Source of the DNA: PRO6 sp049646625
GTDB lineage: Bacteria > Pseudomonadota > Alphaproteobacteria > Rhizobiales > Xanthobacteraceae
Length of the DNA stretch: 38,945 nt
Direction: 5' to 3'
Assembly: GCA_049646625.1 (NCBI GenBank)
Contig: JBARWE010000216.1
Span: 1 to 38,945, forward strand
Shown: piece after piece, positions 16,586 through 26,600 of the stretch
How the letters are laid out: each line of letters starts with the position of its first letter
How positions within the stretch are numbered: position 1 is the first letter of the stretch
Program-made: the position numbers and the translations under genes
The notes under the pieces: generated by a model
What the model was told of the DNA's origin: nothing
Seen by the model: the letters and a program-made list of their open reading frames with translations, nothing else
The model's database searches: none

Positions 16586-17664
16586 TGTTCAAGCACCCCA
16601 TCGCGAAACACCCGCATATCGTCGGCTCTCCATCCGATGCTGACGACATCGCCGACACCGCACACGCGGGCGCCGCTGGCTGGCGCATCAACGCGCAGCG
16701 TCTGCCCTGTTTCGATCCCGACCTGATATTTGATGGTTGATCCGACAAAGACCGCGTTCTGCACTTTCGCCTTCAGTACGGCGTGAGCGGTTGTATCGCC
16801 GGCCGCCTCGCTAAAGAAAATATGCTCGGGGCGCAGCATCATGTTGACCGACCCTGGCCGCCTCTTCTCCTGGCATGCAATCGACAGACCAAGCCCTGTC
16901 AACGCAATCTCCAGACCACGCGCGCCCTCGACGATGGAAGCCGGAATCAGATTGGCAATGCCGATAAACTCCGCGACAAACAGCGAAGACGGATAACGGT
17001 ACACCCGATCAGGTGTGTCGATTTGTAAAATCTTCCCGCCATTCATCACCGCGATCCGGTCGGATAGAGACAGCGCCTCTTCCTGGTCGTGGGTCACAAA
17101 GAGCGTGGTGATGCCGACCGCCTTCTGCAGCTTGCGCAGCTCGAACTGCATATCGGATCTCAATTGCCGATCGAGAGCAGCCATCGGCTCATCAAGCAGC
17201 AGGACGGACGGCTTAATGACGATGGCGCGCGCCAGTGCCACACGCTGCTGCTGGCCGCCGGAAAGCTGGCCTGGATATCGATCGAGCAAGCCCGAGAGCT
17301 GGAGCTGATCTGCGACTTCCGTGATGCGGTCGTCCGCTCCCTGAACCCCTCGCATTTTCATGCCAAATCCGATGTTCTTCCGGACCGTCATGTGCGGGAA
17401 CAGGGCATAGTCCTGATAGACCATCCCGATGTTTCTGCGGTTTGCCGGAATGTTCCGAACGGAAACGCCGCCGATCTTGATGTCACCGTCGGAGACATTG
17501 CTGAACCCGGCTACGGCACGCAATGTCGTCGTCTTTCCGCAGCCGCTCGGACCCAGAAGCGAAAGAAACTCACCACCGCGCACGCAAAGAGACAGATCCC
17601 TGATCGGCTCCACGTCCGCATATCTGACCGACAGGTCTTTGATCTCGATCGTTGCGTTGTTCAT
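16582..17664 (-). CDS. ABC transporter ATP-binding protein (spermidine/putrescine/opine type)
   Basis: The ATPase (360 residues from the ATG at 17664; a GTG at 17676 is an alternative that abuts the permease stop) energises solute uptake. Walker A is GPSGCGKTTT, the Q-loop lies in GMVYQDYALFPHM, the signature is LSGGQQQRVALARA, Walker B is VLLLDEPMAALD, and the H-loop is in LFVTHDQEEALSLSDR. A C-terminal TOBE-like domain (residues about 280-350) is present, as in PotA. It overlaps the peptidase gene by four bases. The substrate is set by the binding protein and is unknown. Confidence 0.95.
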   Translation of the reverse strand: MNNATIEIKDLSVRYADVEPIRDLSLCVRGGEFLSLLGPSGCGKTTTLRAVAGFSNVSDGDIKIGGVSVRNIPANRRNIGMVYQDYALFPHMTVRKNIGFGMKMRGVQGADDRITEVADQLQLSGLLDRYPGQLSGGQQQRVALARAIVIKPSVLLLDEPMAALDRQLRSDMQFELRKLQKAVGITTLFVTHDQEEALSLSDRIAVMNGGKILQIDTPDRVYRYPSSLFVAEFIGIANLIPASIVEGARGLEIALTGLGLSIACQEKRRPGSVNMMLRPEHIFFSEAAGDTTAHAVLKAKVQNAVFVGSTIKYQVGIETGQTLRVDAPASGARVCGVGDVVSIGWRADDMRVFRDGVLEQ

Positions 17665-17676
17665 CGGAGAAACCAC

Positions 17677-18462
17677 TCAGACTAGCCTTTGCACGCCGAC
17701 GATGCGATCCGCAGCAATGACGAGAATTGCCGAGGCCACAATCAGTAGCGCACTTATTGCGGATATGGTCGGGTCGAGACTTGATTCGATATAGAAGAAC
17801 ATCTGTACGGGTAGCGTTTCACCGGTCGTGGTAACGAATGCTGTCGCTGTGAAATTGTCGAACGAGACCACGAAGCAAAAGAACACCGCGACGAAAAGGC
17901 TCGGCTTGATCTGTGGCAAAACGACCATGAACAATGCCTGCCACGGGCTGGCACCCATTCCGATCGCAGCCTCCTCCAGCTTTGGGTTGATCTTTTGAAG
18001 GCTCGAACGAATAACGCGGAGCGCGTAGGGAAAGGTAAGGACCGTATGCAGAAGCAGAAGGTTAAGGAATGAATAGTTCGACTCTATGCGAACGAAGAAG
18101 ATCAGGAACGACAACCCCAGAATGATCTGGGGGACCAGCAGGGGGGAAAGCAGCACGCTGTCGACGACATCCCGCCCCGGAAACCAGCTTTTCGTGAGGG
18201 CGATCCCGCTCATCAGGCCCAGGGTGATCGACAGACACGATGCGCATACGGCGAGCGCGAAGCTGACGCCGGCCGACCGGACCAGATCCGGCTGATCGAG
18301 AATGTTCCTGAACCACCTGAGCGACCACCCTTCCGGCGGGAAGACAGTCTGGGTTCCAGCATTAAATGCCGTCACCGCCGTGACCAGAAGCGGGAAGGTC
18401 GCGAAGGCAAGAACGACAACCGAAAGAACGGTCAGAATAGTCATAAACGGATCGCGATACAT
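17677..18462 (-). CDS. ABC transporter permease (PotC-like)
   Basis: This 261-residue inner-membrane protein has about six hydrophobic segments. It carries the EAA loop that docks on the ATPase (INPKLEEAAIGMGASPWQALFMVVLPQIKP, around residues 155-185; the key part is EEAAIGMGAS). It is typical of the second permease of polyamine/opine/iron-type importers. Eleven bases separate it from the upstream permease gene. Confidence 0.94.
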   Translation of the reverse strand: MYRDPFMTILTVLSVVVLAFATFPLLVTAVTAFNAGTQTVFPPEGWSLRWFRNILDQPDLVRSAGVSFALAVCASCLSITLGLMSGIALTKSWFPGRDVVDSVLLSPLLVPQIILGLSFLIFFVRIESNYSFLNLLLLHTVLTFPYALRVIRSSLQKINPKLEEAAIGMGASPWQALFMVVLPQIKPSLFVAVFFCFVVSFDNFTATAFVTTTGETLPVQMFFYIESSLDPTISAISALLIVASAILVIAADRIVGVQRLV

Positions 18463-18473
18463 CGTTCACACCG

Positions 18474-19310
18474 TCATCGCGGAACGCTTAGAATTTTACG
18501 GCTGAGGCCGTTGACGCCGACAATCATCAGCAAGCTGACAGCCAGGGTGATCACCGCGGCCGCGGCCGCAAGCGCGTAATTGAAGCGACCGACCGCCTGC
18601 TCGTAGATGACATTGCCAATCATCTTGAAGAAGCCGCCACCCAGCAGTCCGGGCGTAAGGTAGGCCGCAAAGCAGAACACGAAGGTGAGGACCACGCCGC
18701 TGACAACGCCCGGCATGCTGAGAGGCACGACAATATGCAATAGCGCCGACATGCGACTGGCGCCTAGCCCGAGAGCCGCTTCCTCGTACCTGACGCTAAC
18801 CGTTTGCAGCACGGCATTGATCGGAAACACCATCAACGGTAGCGCCGCTGCAGCCAGCCCGATCGCCACACCCAGTTCGTTGTACATCAGTTTCACCGGC
18901 ACCGAGACGATTCCCAGGTCCAGCAAGACACGGTTCACGATCCCATTGTTACCGAGGACCAGCATCCAGCCATACATTTTGACGACGTAGATCGAGAAAA
19001 ACTGCACCGCCAGCGCCAAGGTAATGAACGAGGCGATGCGCCTCTCTCCCCGGCTCATGACAAGAGCCACCGGAAATCCGACGACGAGACAGATTCCGGT
19101 GACATATGTGGCAATCCAGATGGATCGGATGAGAGACGAAACGTGCCGGCTATCACCGAAGAACTCCGCATAGGAGGCCAGCGACACATTCCCGCTTTTG
19201 TCCACCACGCTAAGCAGCAGGACTGACACGAGAGCGATGAGAAACACCGCAATCGTCGCGATTGCCGGGCACAGCAGCAGGAAGACGGCGAACCTTTTCA
19301 TCCGATCCAC
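18474..19310 (-). CDS. ABC transporter permease (PotB-like)
   Basis: The 278-residue permease has an N-terminal hydrophobic anchor (RFAVFLLLCPAIATIAVFLI), a periplasmic stretch, and further membrane spans. Its EAA loop, YEEAALGLGASRMSALL, faces the ATPase. It pairs with the PotC-like permease in the same operon to form the channel. Its start lies 9 bases downstream of the binding-protein stop, so the two genes are co-transcribed. Confidence 0.94.
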   Translation of the reverse strand: MDRMKRFAVFLLLCPAIATIAVFLIALVSVLLLSVVDKSGNVSLASYAEFFGDSRHVSSLIRSIWIATYVTGICLVVGFPVALVMSRGERRIASFITLALAVQFFSIYVVKMYGWMLVLGNNGIVNRVLLDLGIVSVPVKLMYNELGVAIGLAAAALPLMVFPINAVLQTVSVRYEEAALGLGASRMSALLHIVVPLSMPGVVSGVVLTFVFCFAAYLTPGLLGGGFFKMIGNVIYEQAVGRFNYALAAAAAVITLAVSLLMIVGVNGLSRKILSVPR

Positions 19311-19319
19311 TCGAGCGCC

Positions 19320-20330
19320 TTAGCGCGCCATGATTTCCCGATCGTAGCGATCCATGATTTTCTTCAGATCGCTGGTCATGGCTTTGTAGTTCACGACATG
19401 ATGGCCAACCACGTCGCTTGCAATCGGCTTGATGGCGTCGGGAATTGCCACTTTCGCATTTGCCGGCACTGAACCAAGCGCAGCCGAGAGTACCGCCTGG
19501 GATTTTGGAGAGAGGATGAAGTTAATGAAATCAAGCGCAGCCTTCTTCTTCGGCGTTCCGGCGACGACTGCAATCGGCGTTTCGGCAACAAAGGCCGGCT
19601 TCGGAATGACGAAACCGTATTTGCTGTCCGGGCCAAGATGCTTGATCACGTTTGGCAGAACGCCCCACGCGACCACCGCGACCTCGCCAGCTTCCAGCAA
19701 CCTTATCGACTGCACGTTGCTGGTGAAGAAAGTGGCAACCGAGCCTTTCAACTTCTGAAGGCTCTGAAATCCGGGATCGAGATTCTTTTCGCTGCCACCG
19801 TTGATAACCGCCGCCATCAGCGGAAAGTAGCCAGGATCAAACGTGGCGGCCGGCGCCGCGATCTTTCCCTTCAAGCGCTCGTCCCAGAGATCCTGCCATT
19901 TCGTAAGAGCAAAGGGAGCAAGATCCTTGCGGTAGAATATTCCGCGCTGCGACACCCATGCGGTGATCGCGTGCGAGAACTGCAACTCTTTTGGCACATC
20001 AGCTGCGTTTTTAAGCGACGCCCACTCGCCTGGCGCAAGCACCCCCGCTTCGACCGCCCGAATGTAATTGACCATATTGGGCGTCCAAAGATCGACCTCG
20101 ACCTTGTCTTTCTGGGCGATCAGGCGCGCCAGACCGGCATCGGCACTGGCTTGACTGAGCACCGCAACCTCATTGCCCGTCTCGGCCTTGTAGGTTGCCG
20201 CAAGTTCCTGGAACGTCTTTTGCCAGACCCCGCCCCATGTCATCAGCACAAGGGATTCCGCAGCACTGGCTGCGCCTCCCGTCATTACGGCAAGCACCAA
20301 AGCTATCGCTGCTACGCATGACCGAAACAT
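19320..20330 (-). CDS. Periplasmic solute-binding protein (polyamine/opine-type ABC importer)
   Basis: The 336-residue protein begins with a clear Sec signal peptide (basic MFRS, hydrophobic CVAAIALVLAVMTGG, cleavage likely after AASA-A). The mature part shows family-1 features: LMTWGGVWQKTFQE near the new N-terminus, WQDLWDERLKGKIAAPAA in the middle and FINFILSPKSQAVLS near the end. It is the first gene of the minus-strand operon. GGGGGGAAGG directly precedes the ATG, a strong ribosome-binding site as expected for an abundant binding protein. The ligand cannot be predicted; the family transports polyamines, opines, thiamine, phosphonates and others. Confidence 0.93.
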   Translation of the reverse strand: MFRSCVAAIALVLAVMTGGAASAAESLVLMTWGGVWQKTFQELAATYKAETGNEVAVLSQASADAGLARLIAQKDKVEVDLWTPNMVNYIRAVEAGVLAPGEWASLKNAADVPKELQFSHAITAWVSQRGIFYRKDLAPFALTKWQDLWDERLKGKIAAPAATFDPGYFPLMAAVINGGSEKNLDPGFQSLQKLKGSVATFFTSNVQSIRLLEAGEVAVVAWGVLPNVIKHLGPDSKYGFVIPKPAFVAETPIAVVAGTPKKKAALDFINFILSPKSQAVLSAALGSVPANAKVAIPDAIKPIASDVVGHHVVNYKAMTSDLKKIMDRYDREIMAR

Positions 20331-20349
20331 CCTTCCCCCCTTATGTTTT

Positions 20350-20364
20350 TGAATACTGTATTCA
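20350..20364. promoter_or_regulatory. Candidate GntR operator 1
   Basis: TGAATACTGTATTCA is a 15-bp perfect dyad apart from its central base. It sits 20 bases upstream of the binding-protein ATG and covers the expected transcription start of the minus-strand promoter, a position suited to repression. The AT-rich palindrome with TAC/GTA half-sites resembles operators of FCD-type GntR regulators. Confidence 0.65.
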
Positions 20365-20392
20365 GAATTGCATGATAGCCCGAACGTGTCAA
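20364..20392 (-). promoter_or_regulatory. Candidate promoter of the transporter/hydroxylase operon
   Basis: A perfect -35 TTGACA (20392-20387, minus strand) is followed after 17 bases by AATTCT (20369-20364), a weak -10. Initiation would fall inside the palindrome at 20350-20364. The -35 and spacing are good; the -10 is poor, so activity may depend on the regulator or supercoiling. Confidence 0.55.
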
Positions 20393-20486
20393 GATGAGAA
20401 TAGGCGCATTTATAGCTGATTTACAGGGGAAATATATGTTGATTAGCCAATTGCACCATTGTGCACCTTGCTTACTTAGCTATTTC

Positions 20487-20494
20487 TGTATACA
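20487..20494. promoter_or_regulatory. Candidate GntR operator 2
   Basis: TGTATACA is a perfect 8-bp palindrome, 26 bases before the GntR start codon. TGTATACA-type cores are frequent in binding sites of FCD-subfamily GntR proteins. With the site at 20350 it would let one regulator control both divergent operons. An 8-bp palindrome can occur by chance. Confidence 0.5.
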
Positions 20495-20520
20495 AACATG
20501 AAAACGCGGAGCTGCTTTGA

Positions 20521-21210
20521 ATGCCGAATTTAGCCGACCTAGCACCTTCATCGAGGGCCGAGCCAATCTGGAAAGGCGCCTATCGCAGCCTCCGAATGGC
20601 AATCCTGAATCGGGATTTGCTGCCGCGGACGCGCCTCATTGAAACTGATCTGGCGCAATCGCTGGGGATCAGCCGCACCCCGCTTCGCGAGGCGCTTGCC
20701 CGGCTTGAACTCGACGGGCTGGTCGCCGGAGCCAAGACGGTCGGCTACGTCGTTTCAGATCTACGCGAAGACCTTCCGGATGCCTATGACCTGCGTGCAG
20801 CCATCGAGGGATACGCCGCACGCCTTGCCGCCGAAAGGATGACAAAGGACGAGCGGCTCCTGCTCCAGAAGAATGTCGAGAAAAGCCGGAAGATCACGCT
20901 GGACGACCGGAAAACGCGCGCCCTTTTGAATCTTGAATTCCACCAGTACATCGCGCTTGCGAGTCGGTCCCCAAAGATCATTCACGCATTCAACAATATC
21001 CGCGACCTCATCCTCACCGACGAGGACATGATGCTTCATACCGATGAAGCCCATCAGAGTTTTATTCGGGATCACGGCCTTATCCTGTCCGCCATCGAGA
21101 TCCAGGACGGGGATATCGCCGACCGGGTGATGAGAAAGCACCTGCTCAGCGCCCGTGACCTGCTGATGGAAAAGCCAAAAATTCAACAGACAAACCACGC
21201 AGCAGGGTGA
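20521..21210 (+). CDS. GntR-family transcriptional regulator (FCD domain)
   Basis: The 229-residue protein has an N-terminal winged helix (residues about 20-85) with the recognition region ETDLAQSLGISRTPLREALARLE, the hallmark of GntR proteins. An all-helical FCD ligand-binding domain follows, with LRAAIEGYAARLAAERM, NLEFHQYIALASRSP and the histidine in HGLILSAIEIQDGD. FCD proteins usually bind small carboxylates through a metal. The gene heads the plus-strand arm and its stop overlaps the next gene's upstream region, so it is autoregulated with the catabolic genes. It most likely represses both arms until the substrate or an intermediate binds. Confidence 0.94.
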   Translation: MPNLADLAPSSRAEPIWKGAYRSLRMAILNRDLLPRTRLIETDLAQSLGISRTPLREALARLELDGLVAGAKTVGYVVSDLREDLPDAYDLRAAIEGYAARLAAERMTKDERLLLQKNVEKSRKITLDDRKTRALLNLEFHQYIALASRSPKIIHAFNNIRDLILTDEDMMLHTDEAHQSFIRDHGLILSAIEIQDGDIADRVMRKHLLSARDLLMEKPKIQQTNHAAG

Positions 21211-21212
21211 TC

Positions 21213-22217
21213 ATGAAGTTTGGTGTTGCGCTCACATCCCGCTTATCGCTCAACGATCAGATTTCGCTCGCGCAAGCGTGCGACACCAGCGGCCTGTCGA
21301 TCTGGGTGCCCGACGAGCGGTTTTTTCGTGATGTCTTCGTGACGATGTCCGCGGTCGCCACCGCGACGCAGCACGCAACCATCGGCTCGGGAGTGACCGA
21401 CGCCCTCATCAGGCATCCGCTGCTCACCGCGACCGCCATCGCAAGCCTCAACGAACTCTCCAACGGCCGCGCCATCCTCGGGATCGGCGCCGGCATCAGC
21501 GGCTTCGATGCTCTCGGCATCCACAGGCAAAGTCCGGCAACCGCCGTGCGTGACGCGGTGGGACTGTGCCGGCGCTTCTGGAGCGGCGAAGAGGTGACAT
21601 TCGAGGGCAAGCTGTTTTCCGCCAGGAAAGCCCATCTGCACTTCGAGACCACGCAAAGCCCGATCTATATAGCCGGGCGCGGGCCGAAGATTCTCACAGC
21701 CGGCGGCGAACTCGGCGATGGCGTGATCATCGGTCATTTCACATCCGAGCCGGGGATCAACTTCTGCATGGCGAACATCGAGGAGGGGATTGCCCGCCGC
21801 GAATGCACGATGTCCCGGCCCGAAATCGCACTCTGGGCCTATACCTCCGTTTCTTACGACGGCAACGCCGCCCGTGCTTCCGTGAAGCCCGCCATTGGGC
21901 GCACACTGCGCTCGACCCCGGAAGTTCTCAAGTTGTTCGGCGTGCAGGCGGACGGTCTGCTCGAAAAAATCAACCAGTTCGGATACGCACGATCAGCCGC
22001 ATACGACAGCGCGATGCAAACCATCGTCCCCGACGAGCTGACCTCGCACCTGTCCATCTCAGGAACGCCAGCGGAGTGCGTAGCGCAGATCCAGCGCCTG
22101 CGCAAAGCCGGCATCGATCATATCATCGCCCTTCCCTATCCGGCAGCCGGTATGGAGCCGGGGGATATGGTTGCGCTTCTGCAGTCCGATGTGCTTCCGC
22201 ACATTCGCAATGCGTGA
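21213..22217 (+). CDS. Luciferase-like (LLM class) flavin-dependent oxidoreductase
   Basis: The 334-residue protein is a TIM-barrel monooxygenase or F420/FMN enzyme of the bacterial luciferase superfamily. Seen are MKFGVALTSR at the N-terminus, ERFFRDVFVTMSAVATAT, the GRAILGIGAGISGFDALGI stretch that holds the flavin phosphate, PIYIAGRGPKILTAGGELGDGVI, and the SISGTPAECVAQIQRLRKAGIDH C-terminal segment. ATG at 21213 was preferred to GTG at 21207 because AGGG lies five bases before it. The FMN-type relatives open heterocyclic or amide substrates (RutA is an example), while the F420-type relatives are oxidoreductases. A dedicated flavin reductase is not adjacent. Confidence 0.9.
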   Translation: MKFGVALTSRLSLNDQISLAQACDTSGLSIWVPDERFFRDVFVTMSAVATATQHATIGSGVTDALIRHPLLTATAIASLNELSNGRAILGIGAGISGFDALGIHRQSPATAVRDAVGLCRRFWSGEEVTFEGKLFSARKAHLHFETTQSPIYIAGRGPKILTAGGELGDGVIIGHFTSEPGINFCMANIEEGIARRECTMSRPEIALWAYTSVSYDGNAARASVKPAIGRTLRSTPEVLKLFGVQADGLLEKINQFGYARSAAYDSAMQTIVPDELTSHLSISGTPAECVAQIQRLRKAGIDHIIALPYPAAGMEPGDMVALLQSDVLPHIRNA

Positions 22218-22225
22218 GGCACAGC

Positions 22226-23140
22226 ATGGCGTTCAAGCAGGTTCTTGAAAGCTACGAGCTGCTCGACAGCTCCTTCGTCAACGGCGCGACCGTCGCCGAT
22301 TATCTGGCGAACGCCGGCATCGACGAGGTGTCTGTTCGCCGCATCGAGGCGGACCAGCACGCCACCGACACGCTTCAGATCAAATTACGCGGCAGCGACC
22401 CGGATGCGCCGTGCCTCGGCGTGATCGGAAAGCTTGGCGGAATCGGCGCACGCCCTGCAAGGATTGGGATCGTCTCAGACGCCGACGGCGCCATCGCCGC
22501 GCTGGCGATCGCGCTCAAGGTCGCCGCCATGCGGAAGGCCGGAGACGTTCTTCCCGGCGACATCATCATTTCAACGCACATTTGCCCGGCGGCGCCGACA
22601 CGGCCGCACCATCCGGTTCCTTTCATGTCCTCGCCTGTCGATCGGGACGTCCTGTGTCGCAGCGAGATCAATGACAGTATGGATGCTATCTTGAGCATCG
22701 ATACATCGCGCGGCAACAGGCTTGTCAATCACAAGGGGATCGCGATCACCTCGACCGTCCTTCAGGGCTATGTGCTGCCCGTGAGCGACGATCTGTTGAC
22801 CATTCTTGAATTCGTGACCGCGCAACGGGCCGCCATTCTGCCGATTTCCACGCAGGACATCACGCCCTACGCCAACAATCTCTATCACATCAATTCCATC
22901 ATGCAGCCTGCCGCTTATGCGAATGTTCCGGTCGTCGGTGTCGCCGTAACTGCCGAAACGGTCGTGCCGGGGTGTGCCACGGGCGCAAGCCAGCTCGGCG
23001 ATATCGAGTTGGCGGTACGCTTTGCCATCGAAGTCGCCAAGACTTTTGGAACGCGACAATGTTCATTCCACGATGAGGGCGAGTTTCGAAAACTGGTCTC
23101 CCTCTACGGCGTGATGACCCATCTACAGGCTGCATCCTGA
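22226..23140 (+). CDS. DUF1177 family protein
   Basis: The 304-residue protein matches the DUF1177 family as I recall it, by the conserved GDIIISTHICPAAPTRPH, VPFMSSPVD and VTAETVVPGCATGASQLGDIELAVRFA segments. No catalytic function is established to my knowledge. Members tend to lie near amide- and peptide-handling genes, and a metal site involving the STHICP histidine is conceivable but unproven. ATG at 22226 has GAGG six bases upstream; the frame remains open upstream, but that part overlaps the LLM gene. Eight bases separate it from the LLM gene and four from the 2Fe-2S gene, so it is within the operon. Confidence 0.82.
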   Translation: MAFKQVLESYELLDSSFVNGATVADYLANAGIDEVSVRRIEADQHATDTLQIKLRGSDPDAPCLGVIGKLGGIGARPARIGIVSDADGAIAALAIALKVAAMRKAGDVLPGDIIISTHICPAAPTRPHHPVPFMSSPVDRDVLCRSEINDSMDAILSIDTSRGNRLVNHKGIAITSTVLQGYVLPVSDDLLTILEFVTAQRAAILPISTQDITPYANNLYHINSIMQPAAYANVPVVGVAVTAETVVPGCATGASQLGDIELAVRFAIEVAKTFGTRQCSFHDEGEFRKLVSLYGVMTHLQAAS

Positions 23141-23144
23141 GACC

Positions 23145-23600
23145 ATGCGCATCTCATTTCGGATAAATGGACAGGAAACCACTTCAGATATCGGGCCTGA
23201 GGTACGTCTTGTTCATCTGATCCGGGACCAGCTTCAGCTACGAGGCACCAAGATCGGCTGCGGCAACGGTGAATGCGGCGCCTGCACTGTGGTCGTGGAC
23301 GGTAACGCCGTATGTTCCTGCCTGCTTCCGGCGTATCGGGTCGACGGTTGTTCGATCGTCACCGTCGAGGGACTCAGTGATGGCCCGGAGCTTTCCCGGC
23401 TGCAGCAGGCTTTCATCACCGAGGGAGCGACCCAGTGCGGATTCTGCACATCCGGAATGCTGATGAGCAGCTACGCGCTTCTGCTGCGCACGCCGCATCC
23501 GACCCAATCTGACGTCGTATCCGCACTGTCCGGAAACATTTGTCGATGTACCGGCTATCGCCAGATCATCAATGCGGTGGTTTCGGCCGGGCAACAGTAA
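23145..23600 (+). CDS. [2Fe-2S] subunit of molybdenum hydroxylase (set 2)
   Basis: The 151-residue subunit has an N-terminal [2Fe-2S] motif (GCGNGECGACTVVVDG with a later SCLLP cysteine). A C-terminal one follows (TQCGFCTSGMLMSS and NICRCTGYRQI). It links the Mo and FAD parts of the second enzyme. It is separated by four bases from the DUF1177 stop and by 11 bases from the fused Mo-FAD gene. Confidence 0.95.
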   Translation: MRISFRINGQETTSDIGPEVRLVHLIRDQLQLRGTKIGCGNGECGACTVVVDGNAVCSCLLPAYRVDGCSIVTVEGLSDGPELSRLQQAFITEGATQCGFCTSGMLMSSYALLLRTPHPTQSDVVSALSGNICRCTGYRQIINAVVSAGQQ

Positions 23601-23611
23601 GGCAAATCGCC

Positions 23612-26600
23612 ATGGGAGAGGTCGGGAAACGTGTCGTTCAGGCAGAGGCTTATCAAAAGGTCTCCGGGAAAGCCGTCTACACACACGATGTCGTCCTTCC
23701 CGATATGCTGCATGGGAGTATCCTACGCAGCCCTCACTGCCACGCCCGCATCATCTCGATAGATACCTCGCAGGCGCTCAAGCTCCCAGGTGTCGTCGCC
23801 GTAATCACCGGGGCGGACTTTTCCGGTCGTCGTTACCAGCATCTTGGCGGCACATATTCGGACCGCCACCCGCTCGCCACGGACAAGGTTCGATTCTGGG
23901 GCGAGGAGGTCGCTGCCGTCGCAGCCACGTCGCTCGCGATTGCCGAGCAGGCCTGCCGCCTGATTGACGTCGAATACGACACGCTGCCGGCCTCCCTGAC
24001 GCCGGATGCCTCTCGTCGCCCCGATGCTCCCGATATTCATATCGCACCGGCAGCGGCGGCCGGAAAGAACCTCGCTATTGGCTTTTCCTGCGACTACGGC
24101 GACATCGAAGCAGCATTCGCAGCGGCCGACGACATCATCGAAGACGAATTCGAGCACGGCATCGCCGTCCCCTGCTGCATGGAAACCAACGGGACCGTCG
24201 CGAGCTACAACCCCGAGACGAATACCCTCGATATCTGGACCGCAACCCAGGCCCCCTATTTCATCCGGAAGGAAATCGCCCACCTTCTCGATTTCGAGAC
24301 CGAACGTGTCAGAATCCGCGCTGTCGAGGTTGGTGGCGGATTTGGCGGGAAGTCCAAGATGTGCGAGCAGGAGGCCCTTGCCGCCCTGCTGTCATTGAAG
24401 GCGGGCCGGCCGGTCAAAATCACACTCAACCGCAAAGACGAGTTCATCAGCGGAAAGACAGATCACGCCAAAAAAATACGAATCAAAACCGCGTTCTCTA
24501 AAGATGGCACGATTCAACATCGATCCGTCTCGCTGCAAATCGATAATGGCGCGTATACGGCCTATGCGCCCACTTATGTGGGAGCCTCACGCCAGCGCAC
24601 GACGTGCCTTTATCGTATCCGGTCGGCGCATTACGACTGCGACCTGGTCTATACCAACAAGGTTCCGGGCGGGCAGTATCGTGGCATGGGCGCGCCGCAC
24701 ACGATCTGGGCGATTGAAAGCCATATGGACCAGATCGCCGAGCGTCTGGGTCGCGATCCGCTAGAGTACAGACTGTCGCAGGCCAATCAGAGCGGCGATA
24801 TCACTCCGCTCAAATGGCGCATCAGTACCTGCGGAATGTCAGACTGCCTGACCGCCGTCGGTCGAATGAGCGAATGGCAGACGAAGCGAGGTGAGCGCAC
24901 TGCCGAAAGAGGAATCGGCGTTGCGGGGATGATTCACCCGAGTGGCGGGGTGATCTATCTGGAGGGCAATTACTCCAATACGCGAATCGAGCTTTCAGCC
25001 GACGGCGACCTGATCGTCCATACCCAGACCGCCGATGCCGGAACGTGGCAGAACACAACCTTGGCGCAGGTCGCCGCCGACGCGCTGGGCGTGCGAACCG
25101 AGCAGGTCCGCGTCTCCCATATGGATACCACCAATGCGCCCGACGATCTCGGCAGCGCCGCTTCGCGCGTCACATTCGTGACCGGCAACGCCACGATTCG
25201 CGCCGCCATGCTTCTGAAAGAGAAAATCCAGGCACATCTCGCACGTCACTGGAACTGCGAGGCCGAGCGCATTGTGATCGGGAACGGCGAAGCTCGCCAT
25301 CCCCACGATCCCGATCGCCACCTGTCGTTCCGGAAAATCGCCGAGTTGTGTGGTCCTCTGGTTGCGGATGGCTATTTCACGACCCCCGGCGAACGTCCCG
25401 ATCCGGTAACGGGAGAAGGTAACTACGCCGCCACCTATGTCTTCGGCGCGCAAACTGCGGAAGTCGAGGTCGAGCGAGCGACGGGGCGCATCCGCATCCT
25501 GAAGATGTGCGTCGCGCAGGACGTTGGACGCGCCCTCAATCCAACCGCCGTGGAAGGGCAGATCTACGGGGGCGTCCTCCAGGGAATTGGCATGGCCTTG
25601 CAGGAGGAACTGGTCTTCGAGGAGGGGCGGCCGGTCAATGCCTCGTTTCTCGATTATCGCGTACCGCGGATCGGCGAAGCGCCGCCAATCGATATTTCTC
25701 TCATCGAGACAAGCGATCCGCTCGGCCCGTATGGCGCCAAGGCCGGCGCCGAACCAACGATCAACGCTACCATCGCCGCCATCGCCAATGCTGTGGCCCA
25801 CGCCACCGGAATTCGCTTCCGCAAGCTACCGCTGACCCCGGCCAGGGTTTTGGCCGCGCTCGAAGAACGCGACAAGCGCAGACTATCGAACAAGCCATGG
25901 AAGCGTCCTTACAATGCGGAAGTGGCCGCCGTTCGGGCGATATATCCCAACGTTGTCTTTCCGGCCCTCCGCAAGATCGGCACCCGTTTCGCCCATACTC
26001 CCGAGCGGCATAAATCGCCGACGACGATACGGCCGCGTTCGTTGTCTGACCTGTACGAAGTTCTCGTAAACGAGCCGCGTCGCAAACGGATCATTGCCGG
26101 CGGCACCGATATGCTTGTCGGCCTGAAGCAGGGAATTTACGATCCTGACGTTCTTGTCGATATCACTGGCCTATCCGAGTTTCGCGGGATCACCATCGCA
26201 AACGAACCTGCCACAGCAGGATCCATGCTTGTCATCGGCGCGGCGACTTCTCTCTCCGAGATTGCACGAAACCCCGATGTTCACGAGCATTTCCCATCTC
26301 TCGTTCACTGCATCGAGCAGATCGCGACACCGCAGATCAGAAACGTCGCTACGATCGCCGGCGACCTGTGCCAGGAAAAGCGATGCTGGTTTTTTCGAAG
26401 CGCCCTGCCCTGCTACAAGCTCGGAGGGCCGACATGCCCGTGCTTTGCAGTGACGGGAGATAGCCGGCACCATTCGATCCTTGGTGCAAAGCGCTGCGCT
26501 GCGCCCTGCCCGTCCGATCTCGCTCCCATGTTATCGGCACTGAGTGGGTATGCGCGCGTTACCGGGAAACGTGGACCGTGGACCGTTGCGATCAACGATC

